Counted from the first letter of the stretch, positions 17,224 through 25,478 are shown. The stretch is 36,254 nucleotides of DNA from Elusimicrobiales bacterium (GCA_026419335.1 JANZZP010000085.1:1-36254), one strand, 5' to 3'. Notes: generated by a model not told the origin, from the sequence alone. Translations and numbers: made by a program.

Positions 17224-19898
17224 AACTCTGATATCATTTCTTTAAGTTTATCAAGTTTTATGATATTTTCCTTAACTAATTTTTCTATACGATTAACTTC
17301 AGTTTGAGGAGCCTTTTCTATAAATTTTGAATTTGAAAGCATAGTTTTCCACTTAGAAATAGATATGTTCAAATTCTCAATTTCTTTTATTATTCTCATT
17401 TTTTGTTTATCGGCGTCCATATCACTATCGATAACGATATAAATTTGACATCCTTTAGCAAATCCTCTTATTGTCCTAATACCAGATACGATAGAATAAC
17501 TAAGATTTTTAACTCTTGCTAAATGTTTTATATAAGATTCATATCTTTTAACTAAATATAAAACATTATTATCTGATGAAACTATTACATTTATTTCTTT
17601 AGCAGGATGAATTGAAAATTCTGATCTTAAGGTTCTTATTTCTTTGATAATAGCCATAAGAATTTCCATATTATCAATTGAATCCTGCTCATAAAAATTA
17701 TAAACATGAATAAATGATTGAGTAATAAATTCAAAATTTTCATTTATATATTTTTTTAGTGACTCATATATCTCTTGAGTAACAAATGGTATAAAAGGAT
17801 GAAGCATTTTGATAGAATTCTTAACAACATTCAGCATTACAGAAATCTTTATACTTCTTTTATCAGTTGTAAGATACATCTTTGATAATTCAATATACCA
17901 ATCACAAAATTCATCCCACACAAAATCATAAATTAAATCTAAAGCTTCGCTTAGCATATATTCGTTCATAAGTTTCTGATAGTTAGAATACACATTATAT
18001 AATCTTGAAAGTATCCATTTGTCTGATAAATCAAGATTATTTATATGAAGTTCATTTTCTTTTTCATCCTTTATATTCATAAATAAAAATCTTGAAACAT
18101 TATATAACTTGTTTATAAAATTTCTACCTCCAACTATAGCATTTTCTGAAAAAGGTATATCCTTACCACCACCAGCGTTTATAGCAAGAGTAAATCTCAT
18201 AGCATCAGTCCCATATTTTTGCATCATATCCAATGGATCTATTACGTTTCCCTTAGATTTTGACATCTTCTGCCCATATTTATCTCTAACAATTCCATGA
18301 ACATAAACTTTAGAAAATGGAATTTCATTCATATGAAAAAGCCCAGACATAATCATCCTTGCTACCCATAAGTATAAAATCTCATAACCAGTGACAAGCG
18401 CTGATGTAGGATAAAAATATTTAAGTTGTTCAGTTTGTTTCGGCCAACCAAAAACAGAAAAAGGCCAAAGAGCTGACGAAAACCACGTATCTAAAACATC
18501 AGGATCTTGAATCAAATCATTATCACCACAATCAGGACAACTAACTGGTTTTATTTCACTTACAATAGGTTTTGCTCCTTTTTCCATAATAACTTTAACA
18601 ACTTCACCCTTGTCGTTTGTAACTATTCCTTTGCCACTACATGTTTTACAATAATATGCTGGAATTCTGTGCCCCCACCAAATCTGCCTTGATATACACC
18701 AGTCTTCGATATTTATAAGCCAATCTAATAACATCTTTTTCCATTTTTCTGGATAAAACTTAATTTTATTACTGTTTATAACTTCAATTGCTTTTTGTGC
18801 TAAAGGCTTTGTCTTAACAAACCATTGTTCTGAAATTAACGGTTCTATATGATTATCACACCTATAACACTTTCCAACATTATGAATATAATCCTCTTCT
18901 TTTTCAATTAAATTACTGTTTTTTAAATCTCTTACTATTTCTTCTCTTGCTTTAAATATCTTCATACCTAAATACTTATCAGGACAGTTAATCATCCTAC
19001 CATCATCAGATATTACCACAACCAAATCAAGTAAATGTTTTTGAGCAATTTCATAATCTAAAGGATCATGAGCTGGTGTTATTTTAACAGCACCTGTACC
19101 AAATCCTATATCAATTTTTTCATCAGCTATAACTTTAATTTTTCTACCAACTATCGGAAGAATAAGATATTTTCCAATTAAATTTTTATATCTTTCGTCT
19201 GAAGGATTTACACATACAGCTGTATCCCCAAGCATTGTTTCTGGTCTTGTAGTAGCAACCACAATATATCCAGTCTTGTCCTCTAAATAGTATCTTATAT
19301 ACCACAATTTTGATTTTTCTTCTTCATATTCAACTTCAATATCACTCAAAGCTGTATAACATCTTGGGCACCAATTTATCATCCTTTTTCCACGATATAT
19401 AAGGTTACTTTTCCATAGCTGGTAAAATGCACTAATAACTGCTTTTGTTCTTTCTTCATCCATAGTAAACTTTATATTTTCTTTTGAAAAATCTATTGAG
19501 CAACCTAATTTTTTTAACTGACTTAATATAGTATCTCCACATTCAATATACCAACTCCACATCCTTTCAAGAAACTTTTCTCTTCGGATATCACTTCTAT
19601 TAACACCCTCTTTTTTAAGTGTTTTCTCCATGACATTTTGCGTTGCTATACCTCCATGATCAGTTCCAACCACCCAATAGGTATTTTCACCTTTCATCCT
19701 ATGATATCTAATAATAATATCTTGAAGTGTATTATTCAAAGCGTGCCCCATATGAAGAGCACCAGTAATATTAGGAGGCGGAATTACTATTGTAAATGGT
19801 TTTTTAGTCTTATCAATATTTGGAGAAAAAATCCCATTCTTTTGCCATCTATCAATCCATTTTTCTTCAACACTTCTAGGATTATATACCTTTTCCAT
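17220..19898 (-). CDS. valS: Valyl-tRNA synthetase ValS
   Basis: Charges tRNA-Val. It is an 892-residue class I enzyme with PPPNITGALHMGHALN (the HIGH motif is HMGH at 49-52) and KMSKSKGNVIDPLDM (the KMSKS loop). The editing domain contains TTRPETMLGDTAVCVNP and ITPAHDPLDYEIAQ. Two Cys-pair segments, CPRCYTALSDIEVEYEE and CYRCDNHIEP, fit structural zinc sites. A further CKTC...CPDCGD pair lies before DPDVLDTWFSSALWPFS. The anticodon-binding domain and a C-terminal coiled-coil arm of about 65 residues complete the usual ValRS layout. Confidence 0.98.
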   Translation of the reverse strand: MEKVYNPRSVEEKWIDRWQKNGIFSPNIDKTKKPFTIVIPPPNITGALHMGHALNNTLQDIIIRYHRMKGENTYWVVGTDHGGIATQNVMEKTLKKEGVNRSDIRREKFLERMWSWYIECGDTILSQLKKLGCSIDFSKENIKFTMDEERTKAVISAFYQLWKSNLIYRGKRMINWCPRCYTALSDIEVEYEEEKSKLWYIRYYLEDKTGYIVVATTRPETMLGDTAVCVNPSDERYKNLIGKYLILPIVGRKIKVIADEKIDIGFGTGAVKITPAHDPLDYEIAQKHLLDLVVVISDDGRMINCPDKYLGMKIFKAREEIVRDLKNSNLIEKEEDYIHNVGKCYRCDNHIEPLISEQWFVKTKPLAQKAIEVINSNKIKFYPEKWKKMLLDWLINIEDWCISRQIWWGHRIPAYYCKTCSGKGIVTNDKGEVVKVIMEKGAKPIVSEIKPVSCPDCGDNDLIQDPDVLDTWFSSALWPFSVFGWPKQTEQLKYFYPTSALVTGYEILYLWVARMIMSGLFHMNEIPFSKVYVHGIVRDKYGQKMSKSKGNVIDPLDMMQKYGTDAMRFTLAINAGGGKDIPFSENAIVGGRNFINKLYNVSRFLFMNIKDEKENELHINNLDLSDKWILSRLYNVYSNYQKLMNEYMLSEALDLIYDFVWDEFCDWYIELSKMYLTTDKRSIKISVMLNVVKNSIKMLHPFIPFVTQEIYESLKKYINENFEFITQSFIHVYNFYEQDSIDNMEILMAIIKEIRTLRSEFSIHPAKEINVIVSSDNNVLYLVKRYESYIKHLARVKNLSYSIVSGIRTIRGFAKGCQIYIVIDSDMDADKQKMRIIKEIENLNISISKWKTMLSNSKFIEKAPQTEVNRIEKLVKENIIKLDKLKEMISEL

Positions 19899-19901
19899 CT
19901 T

Positions 19902-21002
19902 TCACTCCTTGGATTTTATCATTGACGCTAAAATACTATTCGAAACAAAAAAATATTCCTTTTTAAATCTATATTTCCCAAAACTTTTTTCTAAATATCC
20001 ATCTTTATAACATCTATCTATTTCATTTTTAAAATAATAATAAACATCGGAATTTTCAGCTATACCATCACATGTTCTCAAAGAAAGCATCAATTTTTCA
20101 TTCATAATATCTATATAATCTAGTTCTTCAACATAATCTAATTCTATTTTACCATTATTAAGAGAGCTTATGTAAGAATGAATATCTGAAATATTTTTCA
20201 ATCTAATATTATAAATACAAGAAGAAGCCGACGGACCAAAACCAATAAAATTACCTCTCCTCCAATAATTTATATTATGATATGAATTATACAATCCCTT
20301 AAAAGAAAAATTAGATACTTCATATTGCTTATAATTATAATTTTCAAGTAGCTCAATAGTTTTAATATATATATTAGCTTGTGTATCAAAATCAACCTCA
20401 ATTTCTCCAAAAAAAGGAGTATTATTATGAATTTCAAGCGCATAAAGTGAAATATGATTAGGAATTAAATTTATAACGCTATAAACATTATTTTTAAAAT
20501 TTTCAAAATCTTGATTTGGAAGCCCATATATCAAATCAACATTAATTAAAAAATTTTTATGAATCATTTTATATTTTTCAACAAAATCTTGATAACTATG
20601 AATTCTTCCAAGAAAATTTAATTCTTCATTATTAGTTGATTGAAGTCCTATTGAAATTCTATTAACTTTATAATATTTTAAAATATCTATTTTTTCTTTA
20701 GTTAAACTTTCTGGATTTGCTTCAAATGTTATTTCTTTTAATTCTTTTAATGAAATATTATTTTCAATTAAATTAAAAAGAAATTTTATTCCATCAATAC
20801 TCAAACAAGAAGGAGTTCCACCACCAATGTAAATACTACTAACTTTAGTTAGATATTTCTTTCTTAAAGTTAATTCATTTTTTAAAGCATTTAAAAAATT
20901 TTTTTCTAAATCAATTGAAGTTATTGAATAAAAATCACAATAATTACACTTTTTTTTACAAAAAGGAATATGTATATATACAGAAAAAAAATCCTGAAAC
21001 AT
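19902..21002 (-). CDS. hemW: HemW-like radical SAM protein (heme chaperone)
   Basis: A 366-residue radical SAM protein with the cluster motif CKKKCNYCDFYS (CxxxCxxC followed by DF) near residue 15-26, as in HemW. It then has IGGGTPSCL, EANPES, NRISIGLQS and DLIYGLPNQ. The segment FGPSASSC and the C-terminal winged-helix-like tail are also HemW-like. HemW was once annotated as oxygen-independent coproporphyrinogen oxidase but is now viewed as a heme-transfer chaperone. The extra Cys typical of HemN is not seen. It starts 20 bp after the slipin gene. Confidence 0.88.
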   Translation of the reverse strand: MFQDFFSVYIHIPFCKKKCNYCDFYSITSIDLEKNFLNALKNELTLRKKYLTKVSSIYIGGGTPSCLSIDGIKFLFNLIENNISLKELKEITFEANPESLTKEKIDILKYYKVNRISIGLQSTNNEELNFLGRIHSYQDFVEKYKMIHKNFLINVDLIYGLPNQDFENFKNNVYSVINLIPNHISLYALEIHNNTPFFGEIEVDFDTQANIYIKTIELLENYNYKQYEVSNFSFKGLYNSYHNINYWRRGNFIGFGPSASSCIYNIRLKNISDIHSYISSLNNGKIELDYVEELDYIDIMNEKLMLSLRTCDGIAENSDVYYYFKNEIDRCYKDGYLEKSFGKYRFKKEYFFVSNSILASMIKSKE

Positions 21003-21022
21003 TAATCAATAAAAACTACTCT

Positions 21023-21763
21023 TTAATTCTTCTTTTCAGTAAATGCTTTAAGCAACTCTATTGGAATAGGGAAAACAACCGTTGATTGATTCTCTGTAGC
21101 AATTTCTGTTAATGTTTGCAAATACCTTAACTGAAGTGCAACTGGATTTTGTGAAATTATATTTGATGCTTCCATAAGTTTTTGTGCCGCTTGATATTCT
21201 CCATCGGCATTTATAATTTTTGCTCTTCTTTCCCTCTCTGCTTCTGCTTGTCTTGCAATCGCACGTTGCATCTCTTGTGGGATATCAACATTTTTTATCT
21301 CAACTGCACTAACCTTTATGCCCCAAGGTTCAGTATGTTGATCTAAAATCTTTTGAAGTTCTTGATTAATTTTTTCTCTATTTGTAAGCAAATCATCAAG
21401 CTCTTGTTGTCCTAAAACACTTCTTAAAGTTGTTTGTGCAAATTGACTTGTTGAATACATATACCGCTCCACATTAAGAACCGCTTTATCTGGATATATT
21501 ACTCTAAAATACACTACTGCATTAACTTTAACTGGTATGTTATCCTTAGTAATTATATCTTGCGAAGGCACATCAAATGTAACCACCCTTGTATCAATTT
21601 TAACCATCTTCTGAACTATAGGAATAATTACAACGAGTCCAGGCCCTCTTACTCCTGAAAATCTTCCAAGCGTAAAAACAACACCACGCTCATATTCATT
21701 TAATATATTAATAGCACTCATAATAAGGAAAAAAACTATTATTATAAGTGGAAGCATAGCCAT
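21023..21763 (-). CDS. Slipin / SPFH-band membrane protein
   Basis: A 246-residue stomatin-like protein. An N-terminal membrane segment ([18 protein letters not shown], 4-21) is followed by the SPFH domain: [40 protein letters not shown] and the Ala/Glu-rich coiled coil [18 protein letters not shown]. Slipins form membrane-bound oligomers and are often co-encoded with an NfeD-family protein or a protease. Neither is next to it here. The ATG at 21763 has GGAGGG with 5-nt spacing. Confidence 0.9.
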   Translation of the reverse strand: MAMLPLIIIVFFLIMSAINILNEYERGVVFTLGRFSGVRGPGLVVIIPIVQKMVKIDTRVVTFDVPSQDIITKDNIPVKVNAVVYFRVIYPDKAVLNVERYMYSTSQFAQTTLRSVLGQQELDDLLTNREKINQELQKILDQHTEPWGIKVSAVEIKNVDIPQEMQRAIARQAEAERERRAKIINADGEYQAAQKLMEASNIISQNPVALQLRYLQTLTEIATENQSTVVFPIPIELLKAFTEKKN

Positions 21764-21793
21764 ATATCCCTCCTAAACTATAACATATCTCTT

Positions 21794-21816
21794 GCCATTA
21801 ATATTAAAATAATGGC
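21794..21816 (-). repeat. Inverted repeat ahead of the slipin gene
   Basis: GCCATTA (21794-21800) and TAATGGC (21810-21816) form a perfect 7-bp stem with a 9-nt loop in the 87-bp gap between the WG-repeat gene and the slipin gene. On the minus strand no U-run follows it, so it is not a standard terminator for the upstream gene. On the plus strand it is followed by a T/A-rich tract. A processing or regulatory hairpin in the slipin leader is possible. Confidence 0.35.
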
Positions 21817-21850
21817 TTATTATATTTTACAAAAAAAATAATATAAAACA

Positions 21851-22843
21851 TTAATATATCTTTCTTTTAAAAATAATATTTCCCCACCTATCAATATAAT
21901 ATAAGTTTGAATTATCCCTAACCTCAGCAATACCACAGTTAAACGTTGTTAAATCATCAAATGTTGGCTTCACTATCTCATTACCCTCATAATCTATGAA
22001 ACCATATCTACCATTCAAAACTACAACTGCTCTCATTTCATTAAAATAAAAAACAAAATCATATTTATTTTTAACAACCAAATTCCCATTTATGTCAACA
22101 AAACCCCATTTTCCATTTAACTTTACAGCAGCTCTTCCTTCAAAAAATGGTTCCGCTTCTTGATAAATAAAAGGAATGATAACTTTATCTTTTATATTTA
22201 TAAAACCCCACTTTTTATTAAGCATTACAGGAGCTAAATCGTAAGAAAATCCTTTAGCGGATTCATATTTAAGGGGTATAATAAAATTACCATCTTTATC
22301 GGTAAACCCTACCTTATCACCAACAACTAATTTTACAACTTCTCCTTCTTCAAATATAAGTTTTTTTAGCTTAATTTGATATGTATATAAAAGCCTATTT
22401 TCAACAAACTTTTTTCTCATTTCATCAACCAATTTTCTGATAGTTTTTCTATTATGAATTATATCTATAACTTTATTTCCTTTTAAATCTAATATACCCC
22501 ACTTATCATTTTTCCTAACAACTGAATATCCTTCATAAAAAGGCGAAACATAATCATACTCACAAGGAATAACCTCTTCACCGTCATCACAACAAAAACC
22601 CATTTTCGAATTTTTTATACATCTTTTAATTGTATATTTTGAAAGCTTAAAAGAATATATATTTTCCTCTCCATATCTTTTAAAAAATTTATTAATAACT
22701 TCGTCTCTTTCACGACATTTCAAATTATCTACAATATATATTATTTTCTTAAACTCTGATTGCGCTTGTTTTCTAAGAATTTCAAAATCATCACTAAAAG
22801 ACGAAGATTTTAAAAAGATTAACAGTATAACAAAAAAAATCAT
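21851..22843 (-). CDS. Secreted WG-repeat protein
   Basis: A 330-residue protein with a likely signal peptide (FFVILLIFLKSSSFS) and then a helical region to about residue 85. At least five WG-type repeats of the beta-strand kind follow: NDKWGILDLKGNKVID, NKKWGFINIKDKVIIP, NGKWGFVDINGNLVV, NGRYGFIDYEGNEIV and YYIDRWGNIIF. WG repeats are mostly found in surface or periplasmic proteins of unknown role. Its ATG overlaps the stop of the yajQ-like gene (ATGA), which ties it to that gene. The SD-less start would rely on coupling. Confidence 0.78.
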   Translation of the reverse strand: MIFFVILLIFLKSSSFSDDFEILRKQAQSEFKKIIYIVDNLKCRERDEVINKFFKRYGEENIYSFKLSKYTIKRCIKNSKMGFCCDDGEEVIPCEYDYVSPFYEGYSVVRKNDKWGILDLKGNKVIDIIHNRKTIRKLVDEMRKKFVENRLLYTYQIKLKKLIFEEGEVVKLVVGDKVGFTDKDGNFIIPLKYESAKGFSYDLAPVMLNKKWGFINIKDKVIIPFIYQEAEPFFEGRAAVKLNGKWGFVDINGNLVVKNKYDFVFYFNEMRAVVVLNGRYGFIDYEGNEIVKPTFDDLTTFNCGIAEVRDNSNLYYIDRWGNIIFKRKIY

Positions 22844-23337
22844 CTATAATTAGTAAAAATTAGAGTTATTCCAAAATCTAAACTTTTTAAATATGCTATT
22901 GTCTTTTGCAATTCATCCTTTGATTTTGAAAAAACTCTTATTAAATCTCCTTGAATTTGAGAATTAACTTTAAGTTTAGCATCTTTAACTGTTTTAACTA
23001 TTTCTTTAGCTTTATCTTGAGGAATACCTTGCTGAATTTGAACAACCATCTTTGCTCTTGAACCTAAAGTATTTTCTATACCTAAGACTTTAAAATTTTT
23101 TAATGGTAAATTTCTCTTTGCCATTCTTGTTAAAAGAACATCATAGAGTGTCTTTACCTTATATTCATCAATAGAAATAAGATATATCTTATTTTCTTTT
23201 TTGTCAAAATTAATTTCTGAATTAGTATCTTTAAAATCATATCTATTTGTTATTTCTTTCATTGTAACCGAAATTGACTCATCTACTATATTTGTATCAA
23301 CTTTAGAAATTATATCAAAACTATATTCTTGTGCCAT
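22840..23337 (-). CDS. yajQ: YajQ-family nucleotide-binding protein
   Basis: A 165-residue protein matching the YajQ family throughout: MAQEYSFDIISKVD at the start, NRYDFKDTNSEINFDK, LLTRMAKRNLPLKNFKVL, and the closing DLIRVFSKSKDELQKTIAYL. YajQ proteins bind nucleotides or RNA, and a Xanthomonas member binds cyclic di-GMP; the role in this organism is unknown. ATG 23337 is chosen over a TTG two codons earlier because AGGAGG lies 6 nt upstream. That Shine-Dalgarno sits inside the end of the radical SAM gene, which overlaps by 17 bp. Confidence 0.9.
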   Translation of the reverse strand: MAQEYSFDIISKVDTNIVDESISVTMKEITNRYDFKDTNSEINFDKKENKIYLISIDEYKVKTLYDVLLTRMAKRNLPLKNFKVLGIENTLGSRAKMVVQIQQGIPQDKAKEIVKTVKDAKLKVNSQIQGDLIRVFSKSKDELQKTIAYLKSLDFGITLIFTNYR

Positions 23338-24349
23338 AGACAACCTCCTCTTTTATATACATATCATTAATTACCTTACTAGTCAAACAAGCCAAATCAT
23401 AGACAAAGTTAAAATTAGAGGAATAAACATAAGAAATTCCAGGGCACCAACCACATATATTTATCATATTACAAAATTTACATTTATCAGGTTTAAATAA
23501 AAGATTTTTACGCAAATTTTCTAAAAGTTTTGAATTCCATATATCTGAAAAACTACTTCTTTTTAGATTACCTAAAGGATAGGGAAATGTAAGACACGGG
23601 AATACTTCTCCATTAGAACTTATAGCACATAAGTTTCTTCCAGCTCCACATGGGAAAAAATCAATGTTTTTAAAGTTTTCATTCACCTCAATCTGTACAA
23701 TTTTTTCTTTAATTATTTTTCCAAATTTTTTACAATCAATTTGAAATTCCTCATTTTTTTTCACACCATTATTTGATGGAGTTATTATTGGATCGAATCT
23801 TACAATAAAATCATTTTTTTTAGCAAATTCTTTTATCCACCATAAATCATTGAAATTTAAATTAGTTATTGGAGTTTTAATAATTATTCTAAAACCAATA
23901 TTTTTAGCTATAAAAATATTTTTCAAGGTAACATCAAAACAATCCCTATCAGTTGTTTTATTATGCACTTGTTTTCTACCATGAAGACTTACTTCTATAT
24001 CACGCACACCATACTTGTAGGCAACTTTAAGTTTATTTTCACATTCAATCCCAAGTGATGAAAATATCCTTACATTAAACTTTATTTTATAACATAACTT
24101 AAATATCTCCTCAATATCTTCTCTTAAAAAAATCTCACCACCTGTAAAGGTAATAAAAATTGTTCCCAATTTCTTTAGCTCATAAAGAATTTTTTCTATA
24201 TTACGAATGTTAAGCATATCATAAGAAAATTTATTATCAATATAACAAAAAACACAATTATTACAACATCTTTTAGTAAGCTCTATTGTAACAAATAAAG
24301 GGATATTATTAACATAAGATAAAGAAACAAGTTTTTTAGAAACACTCAT
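23321..24349 (-). CDS. SPASM-domain radical SAM peptide maturase
   Basis: A 342-residue radical SAM enzyme. Cys28, Cys32 and Cys35 in CCNNCVFC give the CxxxCxxC ligands of the SAM cluster. ITFTGGEIFLRED is the SAM-binding GGE motif. The C-terminal third has a SPASM-type Cys set: FPCGAGRNLC, SNGEVFPCLTFP, CKFCNMINICGWC and a last Cys near residue 320. These would hold auxiliary iron-sulfur clusters, as in PqqE and AlbA-like enzymes that modify peptides. It overlaps the peptidase gene by 14 bp and follows the PqqD-like and small-peptide genes, so the 46-residue peptide is the likely substrate. The chemistry (thioether, C-C or other cross-link) cannot be read from sequence. Confidence 0.88.
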   Translation of the reverse strand: MSVSKKLVSLSYVNNIPLFVTIELTKRCCNNCVFCYIDNKFSYDMLNIRNIEKILYELKKLGTIFITFTGGEIFLREDIEEIFKLCYKIKFNVRIFSSLGIECENKLKVAYKYGVRDIEVSLHGRKQVHNKTTDRDCFDVTLKNIFIAKNIGFRIIIKTPITNLNFNDLWWIKEFAKKNDFIVRFDPIITPSNNGVKKNEEFQIDCKKFGKIIKEKIVQIEVNENFKNIDFFPCGAGRNLCAISSNGEVFPCLTFPYPLGNLKRSSFSDIWNSKLLENLRKNLLFKPDKCKFCNMINICGWCPGISYVYSSNFNFVYDLACLTSKVINDMYIKEEVVYGTRI

Positions 24350-24668
24350 ACAAAATTTTCTTAAAATTTCTAAAATACCTTAAAAGCCAACCTAATATAT
24401 ATCCTGAATATCCATTCCAAAAGCTTAAAACTTTACCAATTATATCCTCCCTTTTAATATTATGAAATGACAAATCATCATCATTTGATATTATCACTTC
24501 TTTATCATCTACTTTATAAACTCTATGAACATATAATCTATTTAAAAATTTATATAAAACAATATCACCTATCTTTATATTATCTGAACCAATTTTCACA
24601 AATAAATACTCATCCTTTATAAAAGGTAACATACTAGTTCCAAAAACCTTTATTGATAGTATTTTCAT
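24336..24668 (-). CDS. S26-type signal peptidase-like protein of the peptide module
   Basis: A 110-residue protein of the S24/S26 type. GTSMLPFI (Ser12) is the nucleophile box, NIKIGDIVLYK a core strand, and YVHRVYKV (His48-Arg49) the box D. A His rather than Lys makes it like the ER/archaeal/SipW signal peptidases. SNDDD follows as the acidic box. No N-terminal membrane anchor is present; a hydrophobic, aromatic tail (SGYILGWLLRYF) could touch the membrane. It overlaps the peptide gene by 4 bp (ATGA), so release of the leader from the modified peptide is a reasonable guess. SPase-like proteins in such clusters may also have no cleavage role. Confidence 0.75.
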   Translation of the reverse strand: MKILSIKVFGTSMLPFIKDEYLFVKIGSDNIKIGDIVLYKFLNRLYVHRVYKVDDKEVIISNDDDLSFHNIKREDIIGKVLSFWNGYSGYILGWLLRYFRNFKKILYECF

Positions 24669-24805
24669 GATCTTCGTCTTAAGGTTTTACACGCAAGCTG
24701 ATTTATCGGACCTGTCTGACACTTACCACAAGAAAGAGCAGCTGTTTCATATATTTTTTCTTTCTTTATAGATGGTTTTATGTATTTTTTCTTATTACTT
24801 TTCAT
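24665..24805 (-). CDS. Putative RiPP precursor peptide, 46 residues, three Cys
   Basis: This short gene lies between the PqqD-like and peptidase genes. The peptide starts MKSNKKKYIKPSIKKEK and has the YxxPx[IL] pattern (Tyr8, Pro11, Ile13) that RRE/PqqD domains recognise in lasso and other RiPP leaders. The C-terminal half has Cys26, Cys29 and Cys39 in SCGKCQTGP and QLACKTLRRRS, a plausible core. The start has GGAAGGG about 4 nt upstream. It overlaps the pqqD-like gene by 11 bp and the peptidase by 4 bp, so all four genes look translationally coupled. TAA before Leu24 would suit a signal-peptidase-like cut, but that is inference. I do not recognise a named family. Confidence 0.72.
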   Translation of the reverse strand: MKSNKKKYIKPSIKKEKIYETAALSCGKCQTGPINQLACKTLRRRS

Positions 24806-25046
24806 AAATCCCTTCCAAAATCATTTCGTTTATAATCGAATCAACATCTTTTTTTGCTGTATTAAAATCAATATCATAATTATAGCTAATCTCTTTTACT
24901 ATTTCATATTTATCTACACCATTTAACAACCTTTCAAACACAATAGAAGCAGTTTCATTTAATTCATAAAGTATATTTTCATCCGTATTTATTAAAAATA
25001 TCTCTGTTCCTATTCTACGCCAAACAGTATTTTTTGATAGCTTCAT
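24795..25046 (-). CDS. PqqD-like RRE protein
   Basis: An 83-residue protein with the PqqD-family pattern VWRRIGTEIFLINTDENILYELNETA, then a helical second half with EIVKEISYNYDI and ending INEMILEGIYEK. PqqD-type proteins (RiPP recognition elements) bind the leader peptide and present it to a radical SAM enzyme. The downstream small peptide and SPASM enzyme fit that role. A longer frame with an ATG at 25070 would begin inside the tRNA, so ATG 25046 is chosen. There is no Shine-Dalgarno; TATAAT ends 7 nt before the ATG. Confidence 0.82.
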   Translation of the reverse strand: MKLSKNTVWRRIGTEIFLINTDENILYELNETASIVFERLLNGVDKYEIVKEISYNYDIDFNTAKKDVDSIINEMILEGIYEK

Positions 25047-25053
25047 AAAAAAT

Positions 25054-25059
25054 ATTATA
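25054..25059 (-). promoter_or_regulatory. TATAAT box between tRNA-Gln and pqqD-like gene
   Basis: On the minus strand TATAAT (25059-25054) starts right after the tRNA 3' base and ends 7 nt before the ATG at 25046. A start of transcription at the ATG would give a leaderless message. The -35 position would fall in the T-arm of the tRNA and matches TTGACA poorly. Otherwise, RNase Z cleavage after the tRNA would leave a 13-nt leader without a Shine-Dalgarno. Confidence 0.35.
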
Positions 25060-25130
25060 CTCCCGGGCATGGACTCGAACCATGAACAACGCCTCCAAAG
25101 GGCGCTGTGTTACCATTACACCACCCGGGA
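25060..25130 (-). tRNA. tRNA-Gln(UUG)
   Basis: A 71-nt cloverleaf without encoded CCA. The acceptor stem is TCCCGGG/CCCGGGA (7 bp) and the discriminator is G73. The D-arm is GTGT/ACAC around AATGGTA, and the anticodon stem GCGCC/GGCGT holds the loop CTTTGGA, so the anticodon is TTG (Gln, CAA). The T-arm CATGG/CCATG has the loop TTCGAGT. All stems pair, apart from one G-T pair. It stands 35 bp after spoVG and 13 bp before the pqqD-like gene and is probably cut from a longer transcript. Confidence 0.95.
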
Positions 25131-25165
25131 TTTTTTTACCCCTTTAAAAAAATCCCTAAAGAATT

Positions 25166-25450
25166 TTATTTTTTATCTTCTTTTCTAACTTGCTGCTCGT
25201 TTAATGCCTTATTGTATGCATCAAGAACTGCTTTTTCGAGCTTACTTCTAAAATCATTTGTTATTGGATGCGCGATATCTTTATAAGACCCGTCCTTCAC
25301 CTTCCTTGAAGGCATAGAGACAACAAGTCCCTTCCTACCATTAACAATTTTGACGTTATGAACCACGAATGTATTATCAAATGTCACAGTGGCAAACGCC
25401 TTAAGCTTTGATTCGGGTCTTAAATGAATTCTCACCTCTGTTATCTCCAT
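25166..25450 (-). CDS. spoVG: SpoVG family protein
   Basis: A 94-residue SpoVG protein: MEITEVRIHLRPESKLKAFATVTFDN, then VVHNVKIVNGRKGLVVSMPSRK and the C-terminal DIAHPITNDFRSKLEKAVLDAY. SpoVG binds DNA or RNA and regulates genes in many non-sporulating bacteria. ATG 25450 is chosen because AAAGGAGAG lies just upstream; an upstream TTG precedes that site. It follows ispE, as in several other bacterial genomes. Confidence 0.95.
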   Translation of the reverse strand: MEITEVRIHLRPESKLKAFATVTFDNTFVVHNVKIVNGRKGLVVSMPSRKVKDGSYKDIAHPITNDFRSKLEKAVLDAYNKALNEQQVRKEDKK

Positions 25451-25478
25451 AATTTTCTCTCCTTTCAAGCATCTTTTT

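Noticed and set aside
25047..25070. Longer pqqD-like start at 25070
   Set aside because: It would place the first eight codons inside the tRNA acceptor and T-arm; the family pattern begins after ATG 25046.
25131..25165. Terminator between spoVG and tRNA-Gln
   Set aside because: CTTTA/TAAAG can pair on the minus strand, but the stem is only five A/T-rich pairs and the following bases are G- and A-rich with no U-run.
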